Shown: positions 22,771 through 34,160 of the stretch, piece by piece
How the letters are laid out: every line of letters starts with the position of its first letter
Position numbering within the stretch: the stretch's first letter is position 1
Source of the DNA: Ochotona curzoniae
Lineage: Eukaryota > Chordata > Mammalia > Lagomorpha > Ochotonidae
DNA length: 64,000 nt
Direction of reading: 5' to 3'
Assembly (NCBI RefSeq): GCF_017591425.1
Contig: NW_024466218.1
Coordinates: 14,336,001 to 14,400,000, forward strand
The notes under the pieces: generated by a model
Seen by the model: the letters and a program-made list of their open reading frames with translations, nothing else
Told to the model about the DNA's origin: nothing
Databases searched by the model: none
Translations under genes and position numbers: made by a program

Positions 22771-24586
22771 ACTACATCTTAGAATATTGCAGTATCATGC
22801 CAGACAAACTCCAATCAAATAAACTTAAAGATGGTGTCGATGTCCGGATCAAGGGAATTATCAGAGACAATTTGGGATTTTACATGGAGATAAAATGATC
22901 GATTTACCAACAAGTGTCAGCAATCCAAAGGTTATGTGTGTATCAAAAGCGGAAGCTTCAAAATGCATGGAGGGTAATTCACATAACAATGTAGAACTAA
23001 ATTAATTCACAATTGCATTTTGAGACTTCAGCGTCTCTCTCCCATGAATTGTCAAAAGTAGCAAACTGAAGGAATCTGTAAGGGCATAGAGGAACTAACA
23101 GTAGGGGAGCATTCAACCCAACGACACAACTCTCCTGTTTTCAAGGATCCAGAGTGCAGTCAGCAAAAATTCTAGTATTGACTGTCATCAAATAATTTTG
23201 AATAATATTATAATATTTAAAATTATTTAGTGCATATTCTGATTATAACACCACTAAAACTGGCATCGACAAAATAAGTATATCTAAATAATGTATATTT
23301 CAAAATTAGAAATCTCAGAGAAAACTAAAAAAAGTATTATGAACTAGCTGAAAATTAAAATGAAATGCTAAAATTTATGGAGCTAAGCCAAGCAATGTTT
23401 AAAGGAAGGTTTATAGTATTTGTTGCATTTATTAGAGAAAAACATATGCAAAAAAGCTTTTATGCAAGGAAATTATAAAAGAAATCAATATAAATATAAG
23501 CAAAGAGAAGGAAGGAAATAGTCAAAATTTCTAGAAAACTGTAAATAAATTTGGTACGCATTTAGCCAAAATAAAATGGAAACCAGGGATAATTTACAAG
23601 TCACCAAGATCAAGAAATAAATTGAAGATAACAGTGTAGACTGCAGAAATATTAAAATGATAACATTGACAACTACTGCTTTCAAATAAATATCAATGAA
23701 ACAGGTCTTTGCAAATTATGCTATCAAATTTATCAAAAAAAATTTAAAAATATCCATAGTTCTGTATCAACGAAAATACTTCTGAAAGACCATGGAAGAT
23801 AGAGTTAAAAGACAAAGATAAATCTACTTTTATGTTAAAAATGTGAAATTAATACATAGCAGAGGATTCACAATCTTCATTAAATTTTCATCTCACGAAA
23901 ATCATCCAAATATACTGTGGGGAATTTTTAAATTAAATAAACATTTTCTTCAAATCCATTTGGAAGTACTCTCATATTAAAGAAATTGGATTTATTGTTA
24001 AAACCATTGGAAAATACATTTTCACACTTTCTTTACATAGTGAAGTGCACTGAACATGTGATTTTTAAAAAATCAGTAAGAAGTCTACATATAATGTTCC
24101 AAGAAAGTGGAAGCACTCCTCACATCACTTCTACAGATATAACATTCTGCAAGTATACCTATTGATGATGCCTCTAAAACAAAACAAACAAACAAAGACT
24201 TCTGCAGCCTAGTCTTATGAAAATAGATGGAAAACTTGCAGCAATGCATTTGTAAATTAAAACAGTTGTGTGCAAAAGCAATAATACATCTGATCAAATG
24301 GAATTTGTCTTGAGAGTGCAAATCTAACTGAAACATTCAAAATGCATGAACGAAATTCACTAAAATGACAAAGGCAAAAAGTTAAAAAAATATTGTATGA
24401 CCATATTAATTGAAGCAGAAAAATCATTTGCATAAAATCTATGTAAAGCGATGTTTTCCTCAAAAATCAAATACAGTATTTTTTTTCTTTCAAAAATTTT
24501 AGCGTTGCAAGTTTACCCACCTTGGTCATTCTTTTGCATCAGATTCTATTTCCAAGTTAGTGTCCTAAATCAAGAAAAGCAAATCC

Positions 24587-24892
24587 TGGGCTGGCTTTAA
24601 GGTGCAATGGGTGAAATCTCCAATTTCCAACCCCAGCATCCCACATGGACGTCAGGCTCCTTCACTTCTGATCCAGCTTTCTGCCGATGTGTCCGGAAAG
24701 GCACTTGAAGGCCCAGAGGATTGAGACCCCTGAACTGATGTGAAAAAAATAAGGCAGATCTAATGGCTCCTGTCTTTTGTTTGATCCTTCTCTGCTTGTT
24801 GTGGCCATTTGTGGAGAACCAGAGGTTGGAAGATCTCTCCCAGGTTCTATCTAACTCTGCCTTTCAAATTAATGAAATAAACCTCAAATGTG
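24587..24892 (+). mobile_element. Old C-type SINE, sense, inserted in the ancient L1
   Basis: 'gctggctttaaggtgcaat' head remnant, 'cagcatcccacatggacg', 'gttggaagatctctccc', 'aactctgcctttcaaatt' tail. Flanked by 'gaaaagcaaatcc' (24,574-24,586) and 'gaaaagaagcaaatcc' (24,892-24,907), a likely target duplication with a 3-nt difference. Confidence 0.82.
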
Positions 24893-25479
24893 AAAAGAAG
24901 CAAATCCATAGGATAAATCTGCAAGTAAATAGAATCTTCATAAATTGTACTGTTGTCTACATAGAAAATTTCATGGGAAACATTTAAAAGCAAATTGGAA
25001 ACCCAGTTTAGAAACCATTTCCTGTATCTTTAAAGGAATGAAACACTTAGATACTAGTGTAATACAACAGAGGCGTTTTGATTACTGAGAACTAAAAATT
25101 GTGATTAAAGGTATCAAAATAGCTCCAACTAAACGCAGATGCATTTCATGTGAATGGATTACAAAACTGAATATAGTTTAGAAATTAATTCTCTATAATT
25201 TGATCCACAGATCTTTTGCCATTTCCTAGAAAATGGAAAGAAAAAAACAACACTTTTTCATTAAAGATACAAAGTCATTCTAAAAGGCAAGCAATACTAA
25301 AAAGCTAAAACTCCTGAAAAAATTAGCAAAAATAATAGGATCATGCTACATGATTTTAACAAATATTGTGGTTGGGGAATGAAAGGTCTGGGTTCTTCAA
25401 TTGAGAAATGATTTTAAAGAGGTGATACACATGAAAGTTAGCAGTGGAATAACATTTGTTAGCAAAGAGGAAAACACCC

Positions 25480-28400
25480 TCTCGAGAGTCTCCATTCACC
25501 CAGACATTTGCTGCCAACAATTGGCTGGTGGTAGTTGATCAATTTTTTCTGTCATCATGAGTCCTCTGATATGGTACCATATGTCCCCTGTTGCTTCCAA
25601 TGGACTACCATATCCTCCATGTGTGTATGGGTATGCACTCCAGTGCTTCATATAAGCTACTCAGGTGGCCCAGTTCTGACACATAACATCCATGGAGAAA
25701 CCACAGATCCTGATATTCTTCCCATGATTGGAATTCTGAGTCCAGCAGTTCAGTTGGGGGAATCCCAAAAGAAACCATCTCTGAAGTGATCTCAGACCTG
25801 ACACTTATGTGTGCTTGCCACTACAGGGTCTGGCTCAGCTCATCACGCACATCAGCCTATACACACCATTAGTTGCAATTGCTGGGTCATCTTCAGCCCC
25901 GTATCCTATACAAATCAGTGGGGCTGCAGCCCAGCCCAATCCGGCCTGCCACACATTCAGCCCTCATGTACACCAACAGGAGCTACCACCTAGTTGGAGC
26001 AAACCCCAACAACTCCCTACTGGACTGGTCCCCAACTTTGGTTCCTTTGCCTTCCAGCTTGTGCAATGGACTGGTCCAGTCTTTCCATCCTATTCAACTC
26101 TCATTTATAACAATGCACTTTGAGGTCTAGCTCAGCCCAACCAATAACACTGTCCAGCTCATACTCATGCTGCAGGTACCACTACCTGCTTTGCAAATCC
26201 AGCCCCCAGCCCTGGATCTCATGCTCACTAGTGAGAGTTGCAACCAAAAGGAGAGGTGTCCACAGTTTCCCCGCTGGGCCTACTTACAGTCCCAGATCTT
26301 GCACTGTCCAGGTGGTTCAGCTGTCTAGCTTGACAGGATTTGACCCTAGTCCCAGCACTTGTCAGCTGATGCAGCAGCAAAGCTCAACCAGGCCACACCG
26401 ACTCTGGCTTATGCATGCAACAGTGAGCACAGTTGTTCAGCCCAGCCTGGTTCTTCTCCTAACCTGCTCATAGGCAGGCCAGCAGGCACTGTGGCCCAGC
26501 TCTCATGTTCATTAGTGAGAATAGTGGTCAAGCACGAGAAGTTCCCAAAGATTACCTACTGGGCTCACACCTCACTCCCACCTCCGGGTCTCATATATGC
26601 TGGTCTATGCTGAATCCCAATCTGGTATGGTCCACCTCACCTCAGCATTTGCTTGTCCCAGCCCAGCCTAACCCTGGGTCCAACTCATGCTGGTGGATGC
26701 TGCAATTTACCCCAGCCTAAGCAACCCTCAGGCACAGCAGTAATGTGAACTAGTTGGTGTTGCTGCCCAATCTGGCCTGGCCTGCACCCTGTTCTGGTTC
26801 TCAGTGGGTGCTATGGACAGGCCCAGCCTTGTCTGCTCCCAGACCTAATCCACATATATGCCAGTGGTACCAGAAACCAGCCTGGTCTGGGTTACTCCCA
26901 GCCTTGGTTCCTATGATTACCTCCAGGGATTGCATCCTGAGAGATGACTTCCCCAAGTTCCTCCATCAGGTCTCCCTGTAGCAGATCTCATGCACATCAA
27001 TGAGTCTGTGGCCCAGCCGACCTAGTCTACCTCCTGTCCTGGCAAGAACAATGGCCTTGCCCAACTGGCCCATACTCATTCTGATTCTTACTGCTGGGTG
27101 CTACAGCCTAGCCATACCTGGTCCACACCAGACACAGCTCCTGCATGGTTTAGCAGGTACCAAGACTTAACCTAGCTCATGCTACACTCACCCTGGTGCT
27201 ACAGTTCAGCCCAGTCTGGCACATCACAGACTCAGTTTATACTGTGCCAAGGACACTACGATCATATCCATCCCAGATTTCAACCCCCCATTCCAATCTG
27301 CAGTCACTAGTGAGACTGAAACCCAGCCAGGGTGTCCCCTTAGCTCCTCAATCAGGTCTGTTCCCAGCCATAGATTTGGCACATGACAGTGTTTGCTCTG
27401 ATCTAGCTAATCACAGTCCATCCCCTGTCTTGGTCTTTGCAATTGGGTGCCACAACCTGACCTATCCCAGCCCAACCCCTATTTCCCATTGACTCTCACT
27501 CTGCCTCAACCTGGCCCTACTCAGTCTGCTTCCATCCCTGAGTCATGCAAACTCGTAGGTATGATAGTCTATCTTGGTATGAACTGCACTCCAACCTGGC
27601 TCCTGCACATGCCAGTGTACTAAGGCTGTCCCTGCCCTGTCTGGTTCACTCCCCTCCAGAACCAACCCATACACTTGCTGACAGGTGAAACTACCTTCCC
27701 TGGCCTGATCAACACCCAGCCTTGAATCACACACTCATCAGAGGGAGCCACAGTCCACTGAGGGGGAGTTTTCCATGGCTCTCCTCCAAGCTTACTACCA
27801 GACTCAAATTCACATTTTACCAGTGGGTGCTAGACCCTTGTCCAGCATAGCCTTCTGCCTCCATCCCTGCCTTTGTGTAATCTGGTGGATGTTATGAACT
27901 GTCCTGCCACACACAGCATTCTTGGGCATGTCTGTGGGTTCTGCAGCCCAGAACTGCCCAGACTGTTCCCAACCCAGGTACCTATGAGTGCTGGAGGGTT
28001 CCATAGTCATACCTAGCTTAGCCAATTACTATCCCCTGTCCTTAAGCTAACCAATAGAAACTGCAGTTCCACAGTGGGGGGTCCAGCTATCCCCCCACAA
28101 CATCTGCCCCTGGGTCTGGTTCTCTTGTGTGCTGGTTAGTGTCATGGCCCAGCCTAACATTACCTGAGCCTTGTTCCAACACTCACTGATCGGTACTGTG
28201 ATCTGGCCCTCCCAGGGAGTCCCGCAGCCCTAACTTTAGCATGGGCTGGTGCGTAGTTGTTAGTTGTGTTCCATAATAACTAGCCCAACTCAGTTTTCCC
28301 ATGTGGGCCGGTGCATCAGTCTGATCCATAAAGGGCCTCTGGCTTCTCTCCTCTAAACTGCCTGCTCTCAGTCCCCTCACTTACCTGCAGGAACAGTAGC

Positions 28401-28885
28401 CTTGTCATTAAGAGTCCCCCAAAAGTCATTCCTCATCTACAAGGCACTTGCTCAGTGGTCCTTCCTCTCCCTCATCCCCATGTCCCTTTCCCTAATGAAT
28501 CTACAGTCCCTGCATCTAGGAGTGCAAGGTTCGCCCATCCCAGCCTTCAGAAGCCACTCGGTTGCTGTGCTGGCCTTGAGCTCTGCCTGCCCATCAGTGT
28601 CCCAGGTTCCTGGGACATGTGATGAACTGGGAACGTTCCCCTCCCCCCATCCAAGATCCAAGCACATTCACAGTTCCCCAAACCCAGACCTGTATGCTAA
28701 TCTGGGGCTCTCCCCTCCTCCCACTCCACCCAGAAACAAACATGTGGGGAAATCTCCAGGCTTGCTCTGCCTGCCTAGACACGAGGAATCCCCAGGTTCC
28801 TGCACAGGCCCCCTGTAAGCCTGCAGTCTCAGGCCCTCACAAACTGGTTGCCCCTGGCTGCATCTGAACAAATGTCAGAAGCTTC
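25480..28885. repeat. 3.4 kb insert carrying a degenerate hierarchical tandem array
   Basis: C- and T-rich on plus, sharply different from the AT-rich L1 on both sides. From about 25,805 to 28,200 it is a degenerate array of roughly 60-70 bp units built on variants of 'gggtgctgcagcccagccc', 'cctggtccactcccagcc' and 'ggttctcatgcatgccagt'. A distinct spacer motif with purine-rich 'agtgagagttgcaacc'-like sequence recurs at about 26,238, 26,510, 26,935, 27,305, 27,735 and 28,045. This gives a higher-order period of about 270-430 bp. Flanks of about 320 bp (left) and 500 bp (right) are not tandem. No poly-A tail or clear target duplication was found. Origin unknown: candidates are a lagomorph ERV or L1 5' region, or a non-autonomous element. 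Frames across it are short and unrelated. Confidence 0.75.
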
Positions 28886-29348
28886 TTTAAAAAAAGGAAT
28901 ACTTTAAAAATAGTGTTAGGAAAAATGTTGCTACGAAAATTAATACACATGCCAACAAACATAGCTTCATCTAACCGTATACTTTATATGGGCCATAGAT
29001 AGAAATACAAAAGATAGAATTAAAAATGCCGAGAAGAATACAGAGAAAAAAACAATTGTTATGCTGGATTATGCATTGAGTTATTACATACAAAAGCAAT
29101 TATTTTCTGTGACAGATACTCAGCGGAATAAGACAAGTTCCAGAAAGGAAGAAATACTTGTAAATGCATATCCGAATTACATAATGCATTCAGATTATGC
29201 AAAACATCACACACATATACACCTAAATTTTGTGTAATGAATTTCCAGGGGGATATGGAAATATTAATATATAATAATTATATACATGATTATATATTTA
29301 CAATAAAATGTTGCAACAAGCAAATACCATTGTGGAGAAAGTGATTTT

Positions 29349-29684
29349 GGTCAATATTGTAGTGTAACCAAGTCATTTCTTGTGAGGATGGGACTGTGTA
29401 TCAGAGCTGATTCAAGTTCTAACTACTCTGCTTCCAGTCCAGCTTCCTGCTGATGTACCTGGAAGGCAGTGGCTAGCAGGATGAATGTCACCCATGTAGG
29501 CAGTCCAGGTAGAATTCTCGGCTCCCACCTTTGGCTTTGCCCAAACCTAGTCATTGCAGCCCTTTAGGGAGTTAACTGGTAGATGGAAGCCTCTCTCTGT
29601 GTGTCCCATCTTCCACCTTTCCCATCCCAGTTTATCAGTCTGCCTTTCAAATAATAGGTAAGTACACTGTTTTTTTTTTTTTTA
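29349..29684 (+). mobile_element. Old CSINE3-like SINE, sense, inserted in the ancient L1
   Basis: Head 'ggtcaatattgtagtgtaac', 'gtatcagagctgattcaag', 'ctgctgatgtacctggaagg', and tail 'ctgcctttcaaataatagg' plus poly-T/A at 29,669-29,687 follow the older C-SINE consensus closely in order. L1 sequence resumes directly after it. Confidence 0.85.
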
Positions 29685-30335
29685 AAGAAAATCATCCATT
29701 TAAAGTCAGCACACTGTTCTACCAAATGCTCACAATGTGGATATCCAAAAGATAAATAAGAACACCAAAAAAGATGCTTAGGATCATTCATCATTAGAGA
29801 AATGCAAATTAAAACTATGGTGAGATATCGGTACACATTTATTATAGTACTTACAAACAAATGAAGAGAAACTGAATTGAATACAAAATTCTGGCTAGTA
29901 AGGGAAACAATTGGAATTATCACATATTCCCAACAGGAACTCGAAGGCTAACATCACCCCCAGCAAACCGGCAGGTTGTCATGTGTTAAATTTACAATTA
30001 TTATATGAACCTGGGATTTTAATACTAGGTTCTTATTCTATGTAAAGACATATACAAAGACGTATGTATGAATGTCTACATCTGACGTATCATAACTGCT
30101 TCAAGCTAGAGAGAATCCAAATGCTCTTCCATACTGTGAAACACTAATAATTTGTGTTCTGATTATAAAAAATAACTGCTAAAATATACAATGACACCAA
30201 TGCATCCCAGAAGAATTATACTGAGTCATAAAAGTCAGACCCCAAGATTATGAAGCTATACTAACTTATGTACATGATCCCTCAGAAAAGACAAAACTAA
30301 AGACCCATTGAAATATTGCCACCATTCAACAATAC

Positions 30336-32094
30336 TATAGGAACATTTTTGAAGTTGCTGCAAATGTGCTGTGTCATGATGGTGGCAAAGGTAACATGAA
30401 AGAATTTTAGTGTTAAAACAGAACTTTATCATGCAAACATCCCTATGCTTCTTTGTCTTTACTTTTAAAAACGAAGCTTTTTTAAACGTATATCCCTTTA
30501 GGGCAAAGAAAAGGTGACTACATTCGCTCCCAAGGTTTCGGATACATTCCAAGCACAGCTGAATTCGTTTCAATATTGGTTTGTTCATGAGGCAAAAGGT
30601 ACAAGGTCATGGTTGTATTTAGACAAAAGCTCAAGGCCCGGGTCAGTGCTAATGGCTCGTGATTTTAAGGGCACCGTGCAGGGTTACCAGGCTACATATC
30701 TCAGGTGCCATTCCCATGAAAAACCAAAGTGTGCCCCCCGTAAGAAGAACCCTGATTGTTAAACCTTTGTCATTGTAAAACCGTGTTCTCTAACTGCCAC
30801 CTCTCACCAACCAGGTGCTTGTGGTGCTCAAGTCTTGCTAGTGAAAATGTTCTGTCTTTCATCTTTATGTGAAATGTCAATGTTAGACGTGGCCAGCTCA
30901 TACAAAGTTGTTACGATGATAAGCATAACAAATAATATCAGAATCTTTCATAATTCTTTCCTTGTCCTCTTCCTTTTCTTTTTCAAAGACATGATGCACT
31001 GAGAGTGTACAGGTTGTTTTGAACACAAACATTTTTTTACAGATATTGAGTACCTACCTGAATTTACTGTGTCAAGATGTCAAGGATTTAAATCTTCTTT
31101 ATCAATGAAGAACTATGGAATTTAGGCTTTGCTCTTAGGTTATTCTTTTTTTGTTTGTTTGTTTGATTGTTTTTGTACAATGGAAATAGTCATAGTACTC
31201 ACCTTTCAAGAAAACCAAGGGTTCAGTGAGTCAGAAGCATGTATGTTGTCCTATCTCAACAAACAAACTATTTCAGTGGGAAGCAAGTGGCATGGGAGCA
31301 CAGGAGGGATCCTCTCATTTTCTATGTTATCTTGCCTAGGGCTAGAACATTAAGTCTGAACTGATGTAATTGCAAGGAGAACTCCATATTCTGTGGATTC
31401 AGGTAATCATAATTAGGCCTGATCTTCGGAATCTTTAGTTGAGCTGCTAACTGTTCTTAATGCTTGTAAAAGTTAATCAAAACCAAAAATAACAAAAACA
31501 AATTTTTTTCTTTCCCTTTAATCTTTGCTTAGCTCTTATACAGCTAACCCTGATAAAGATCCCCTTTGCATGGAACACACTAGAACAATGAACTGATAAC
31601 CGCTGTTTTGAACATGTAGCCTTTGGCACGGTAATAACCACCTCCTCCCAGCAAGACACCGTCTTGTTTATCGTTACTGGTGTGGACTCTTCTGAGAGCC
31701 TTCCACACACAGACAAGGGCTCCTATCCAAGCCAATCGGAAGCCATTTCTCCTCTAAGATTCCATGAAACACTGACTGATGCTCTCCAAATGCTCTTCGT
31801 TCATTTTTCCCCCCTTTTATCCTCTCTTCTCCTGCTATGAACATTAACTGGAATAAAGTATCCAAAAGGAGCAGGTAAAAGAGGGGTTTTTAAAAAAATT
31901 GACAGTAATGGATGGCCTGCTGAAATATTGTTGGGAAAAATCACAGAGTTACAGTTTTGAAGCTGAATGTGATGAAGCAAATTTCAGTTTCATTAATGGA
32001 TCAAGAGTGTTTCTTGAGCTTATTTTCTGGAAAAGACTACACACTTGTCCTTGTCTCTTTTAGCCAAGTATCCTAATTATTCTGTTATATGAGA
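30336..32094. other. Unrecognised region, one open frame noted
   Basis: No dispersed repeat assigned. A plus-strand frame at 30,514-30,762 (82 codons) follows a possible acceptor 'atatccctttag' at 30,501 and ends with a Cys/Lys-rich stretch. It matches nothing I recognise, and no donor is needed because it ends in a stop. A (TTTG)n-like patch lies at 31,145-31,170. Confidence 0.45.
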
Positions 32095-32152
32095 ATGATT
32101 CAAAAGGTTCATGCGAAAATGAAATTTTAAGTTCATTTTGGTGCAAACATTT
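32095..32152. mobile_element. Possible mariner-family MITE fragment
   Basis: 'attcaaaaggttcatgcg', 'aaaatgaaattttaag', 'ttcattttggtgcaaac' resemble short mariner-derived elements and share layout with 6,206-6,275. Tentative. Confidence 0.4.
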
Positions 32153-32160
32153 TTTATTTT

Positions 32161-32470
32161 TTTAAAAGATTTATTTATTTTTACTGGAAAGGTGGATATG
32201 CAGAGAGGAGGATCTTCCGTCGGATGATTCACTCCCAAGCGGCTGCAATGGCCAGTGCTGTGCCAATCAGAAGCCAGGAGCCAAGAGCTCTTCTGGGTCT
32301 CCCATGTAGGTGCAGAGTCCCAAGGCTTTGGGCCATTCTCTTCTGATTTCCCAGGCCACAAGCAAGGAGCTGGATGGGAAGTGGGGCCACTGGGATTAGA
32401 ACTGGCTTCCATATAGGATCCTGGCACATGCAAGGCAAGGACTTTAACCACTATGCTATTGCCCCAGGCC
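32161..32470 (-). mobile_element. Lagomorph C-type SINE, antisense
   Basis: Full order: tail complement, 'tggatatgcagagagg', 'gatgattcactcccaagc', 'aaggagctggatgggaag', 'gcacatgcaaggcaagg', head complement ending 'gccccaggcc'. Confidence 0.94.
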
Positions 32471-32527
32471 TGCATTGATTCTTAATAACATATTTTTCTA
32501 TGGACAATTTCTAATGGGACATATTTT

Positions 32528-32757
32528 ATTTATTTTATCTATTTATTTATTTTAGCTTTTATTGGAAAGGCAGATATAGAGAAAAGGATATACAGAGAGA
32601 GAGATCTTTCCACAGATTCACTCCCCAAGTGGCCACAACATCCAAAAAGGCAGAAGCTGGAAGGAAAGTGGAACAGCAGAATACAATCAACTACACGTAT
32701 GGGATTCCTGCATCTGCAAAGCAAAGGCTTTAGGCATTTGGTTATTGGCTCAGCCCC
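32528..32757 (-). mobile_element. C-type SINE, antisense, internally deleted
   Basis: 'attggaaaggcagatatag', 'ttcactccccaagtggcc' and the head complement 'tacacgtatgggattcc' are present, but about 100 bp of the middle (normally 'gccaggagcc' to 'gggagctgg') is missing or scrambled. Confidence 0.85.
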
Positions 32758-32867
32758 CCACATCTCCGCAAAATTTATTTTTGTATAGCAACTAAAGTAC
32801 TGACTTCATTCATCATTCCTTAGTTTTCTCACGATTTCTTAAAACGTTTATATTAAAAATCAATAGA

Positions 32868-33206
32868 GGGCCCAGGGTGGTGGCCTAGTGGCTAGGAAGT
32901 CCTCGTCTTGCACATGCCAGGATCCCATATGGGTACCAGTTAGTGTCTGGTACCAGAGATTATTCCAGCTGCTCCACTTCCCATCCAGTTCCAAGCTTGT
33001 GGCCTGGGGAAGCAATCAAGGATGCCTCAAACCCTTGGGACACTGCACCTGTGGGAAAGCTGGAAGAAGCTCCTGGCTATAATCGGGTCAGCTCTGGCCG
33101 CTGGGGTCACTTGCAGAGTGAATCATTGCATGGCAGACCTACCTCTCTGTCTCTCCTCCTCTCTGTGTATCTGACTTGCAATACAAAAGTAAAAGTTTTA
33201 AAAAAT
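32868..33206 (+). mobile_element. Lagomorph C-type SINE, sense, full length
   Basis: Starts 'gggcccagggtggtggcc', then 'aggatcccatatgggtacc', 'ctgctccacttcccatcc', 'gctcctggctataatcggg', 'tgtatctgacttgcaatac', A-rich tail. Similar 'aaaatcaataga' and 'aaaattgataga' flanks suggest a target duplication. Confidence 0.94.
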
Positions 33207-33209
33207 TGA

Positions 33210-33725
33210 TAGAAAAGTGTACATACTTACTGAGTGCCTTGTGATGTTTCATTATAGACATTTTTGAATATCAATATATTTGTAGTACTAAGTATTTAAC
33301 ACCTCTTTATAATTGAAGGATTCCATGTGCTATTGTGTAACTTTTTACACAGTAAATTAACATTATTTGTGTTTACCCAGAACTCTTTACTCTAAATTAT
33401 AATCAGGTCACTGCTGATCAACTTTTCTTAATTGCTTTCCTACCTCTCCTCTCTGTCTCTGATAGTCACACTTGTATGTTTAAATTCTTTGAGCTCATTT
33501 GTTTCTTAGACTCCACATATGAATGAAGTCATGTGTTATTTAATTTTTTGTGCCTGAATCATTTCACTTAACATGATGACCTCCATTTCCATTCATGTTG
33601 TTGTAAATGACAAGACTTCACACTTCTTAGTGGATGAGTGATAATTGATTGTGTACGTGTAGCACTTTTCCTTTACCATTCATCAGTTTATAGATCGGTT
33701 TATGCATAAATTATCTGCACCCCAT
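33210..33725 (-). mobile_element. L1 3' end, antisense (L1MA/L1MB-like)
   Basis: On plus it reads as a reversed L1 3' UTR and ORF2 end: 'gactccacatatgaatg', 'atttcacttaacatgatgac', 'catttccattcatgttgttg', 'taaatgacaagacttcac', 'cctttaccattcatcag'. Moderately diverged, older than the copy at 3.5 kb and better kept than the one at 21-30 kb. Confidence 0.8.
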
Positions 33726-34050
33726 TCAAAGATCCCCATTGTACTATTTTCCCACTCCCTAATGCAAACTGTTAGCCACAGCTCATCACTTTCTGATCGC
33801 CCCATCACTTTTTTTTCCCGCTAATGTATATGTAATCCTGATCACCTCTCAGTCTTTGAAAAGAGAATAAGCTTCTATTTCACCCACCTAGAGTTAAAGA
33901 GCTTGTTCAGCTTTGGTCTAAATATGAACTCACTGAACTGGGTTACCATTTTAATATATTTTTCTATCTCCTCTCCAATGAGTTTGGAAGGTCTTTAAGG
34001 CAGGCTTCATGAAGGCTTAAAATGTCACTGTCATTGGAGGAACATTTATT
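33726..34050. other. Unrecognised single-copy DNA
   Basis: No gene or repeat assigned. It may contain more reversed L1. Confidence 0.4.
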
Positions 34051-34160
34051 TTCATGGTTGACTCCATGTGCTGTCCTGCTCTGAAAGTGTGAACTTAACC
34101 AAGTCACATGATCTCTCAGAGTTTGTCTCTACTCCTATACAATGAAAGGTAATCACATGA
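34051..34160 (+). mobile_element. MIR fragment, sense
   Basis: 'gtgtgaacttaaccaagtca', 'catgatctctcagagtttg', 'tactcctatacaatgaaagg' parallel the MIR core (tgtgtgaccttgggcaagt ... ctgtaaaatgggg). Confidence 0.6.

Larger units (their letters stand above)
21690..30335 (+). mobile_element. Ancient L1 (L1M-like), most of ORF2 and 3' end, split by four insertions
   Basis: Plus-strand segments follow L1 ORF2 in order. The N-terminal endonuclease part is at about 21,700-22,050. The middle of ORF2 is at 22,800-23,470 ('ggaaggtttatagtattt'). The reverse-transcriptase core is at about 24,280-24,480, including 'gaagcagaaaaatcatttg', where the family has its conserved AF-K/D motif. Later ORF2 lies at 24,893-25,450 and 28,890-29,348. 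The C-terminus lies at 29,690-30,330 ('tcattagagaaatgcaaat', 'agaatccaaatgctcttcc'). The frame is destroyed throughout. Interruptions: an ERVL-type LTR, two SINEs and a 3.4 kb tandem-array insert. Removing them leaves about 4 kb, the expected length of ORF2 plus 3' end. The start between 21,200 and 21,700 is uncertain. Confidence 0.82.

Noticed and set aside
25805..28200. CRISPR-like periodicity
   Set aside because: Vertebrate DNA. The units are degenerate and contiguous, without conserved repeats alternating with unique spacers.
28402..28818. 138-codon proline/serine-rich plus frame
   Set aside because: Lies in the C-rich flank of the tandem-array insert. Composition alone explains the open frame.
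30514..30762. 82-codon frame after a possible splice acceptor
   Set aside because: Single weak acceptor, no recognised protein, no partner exons. Described only within the region entry.
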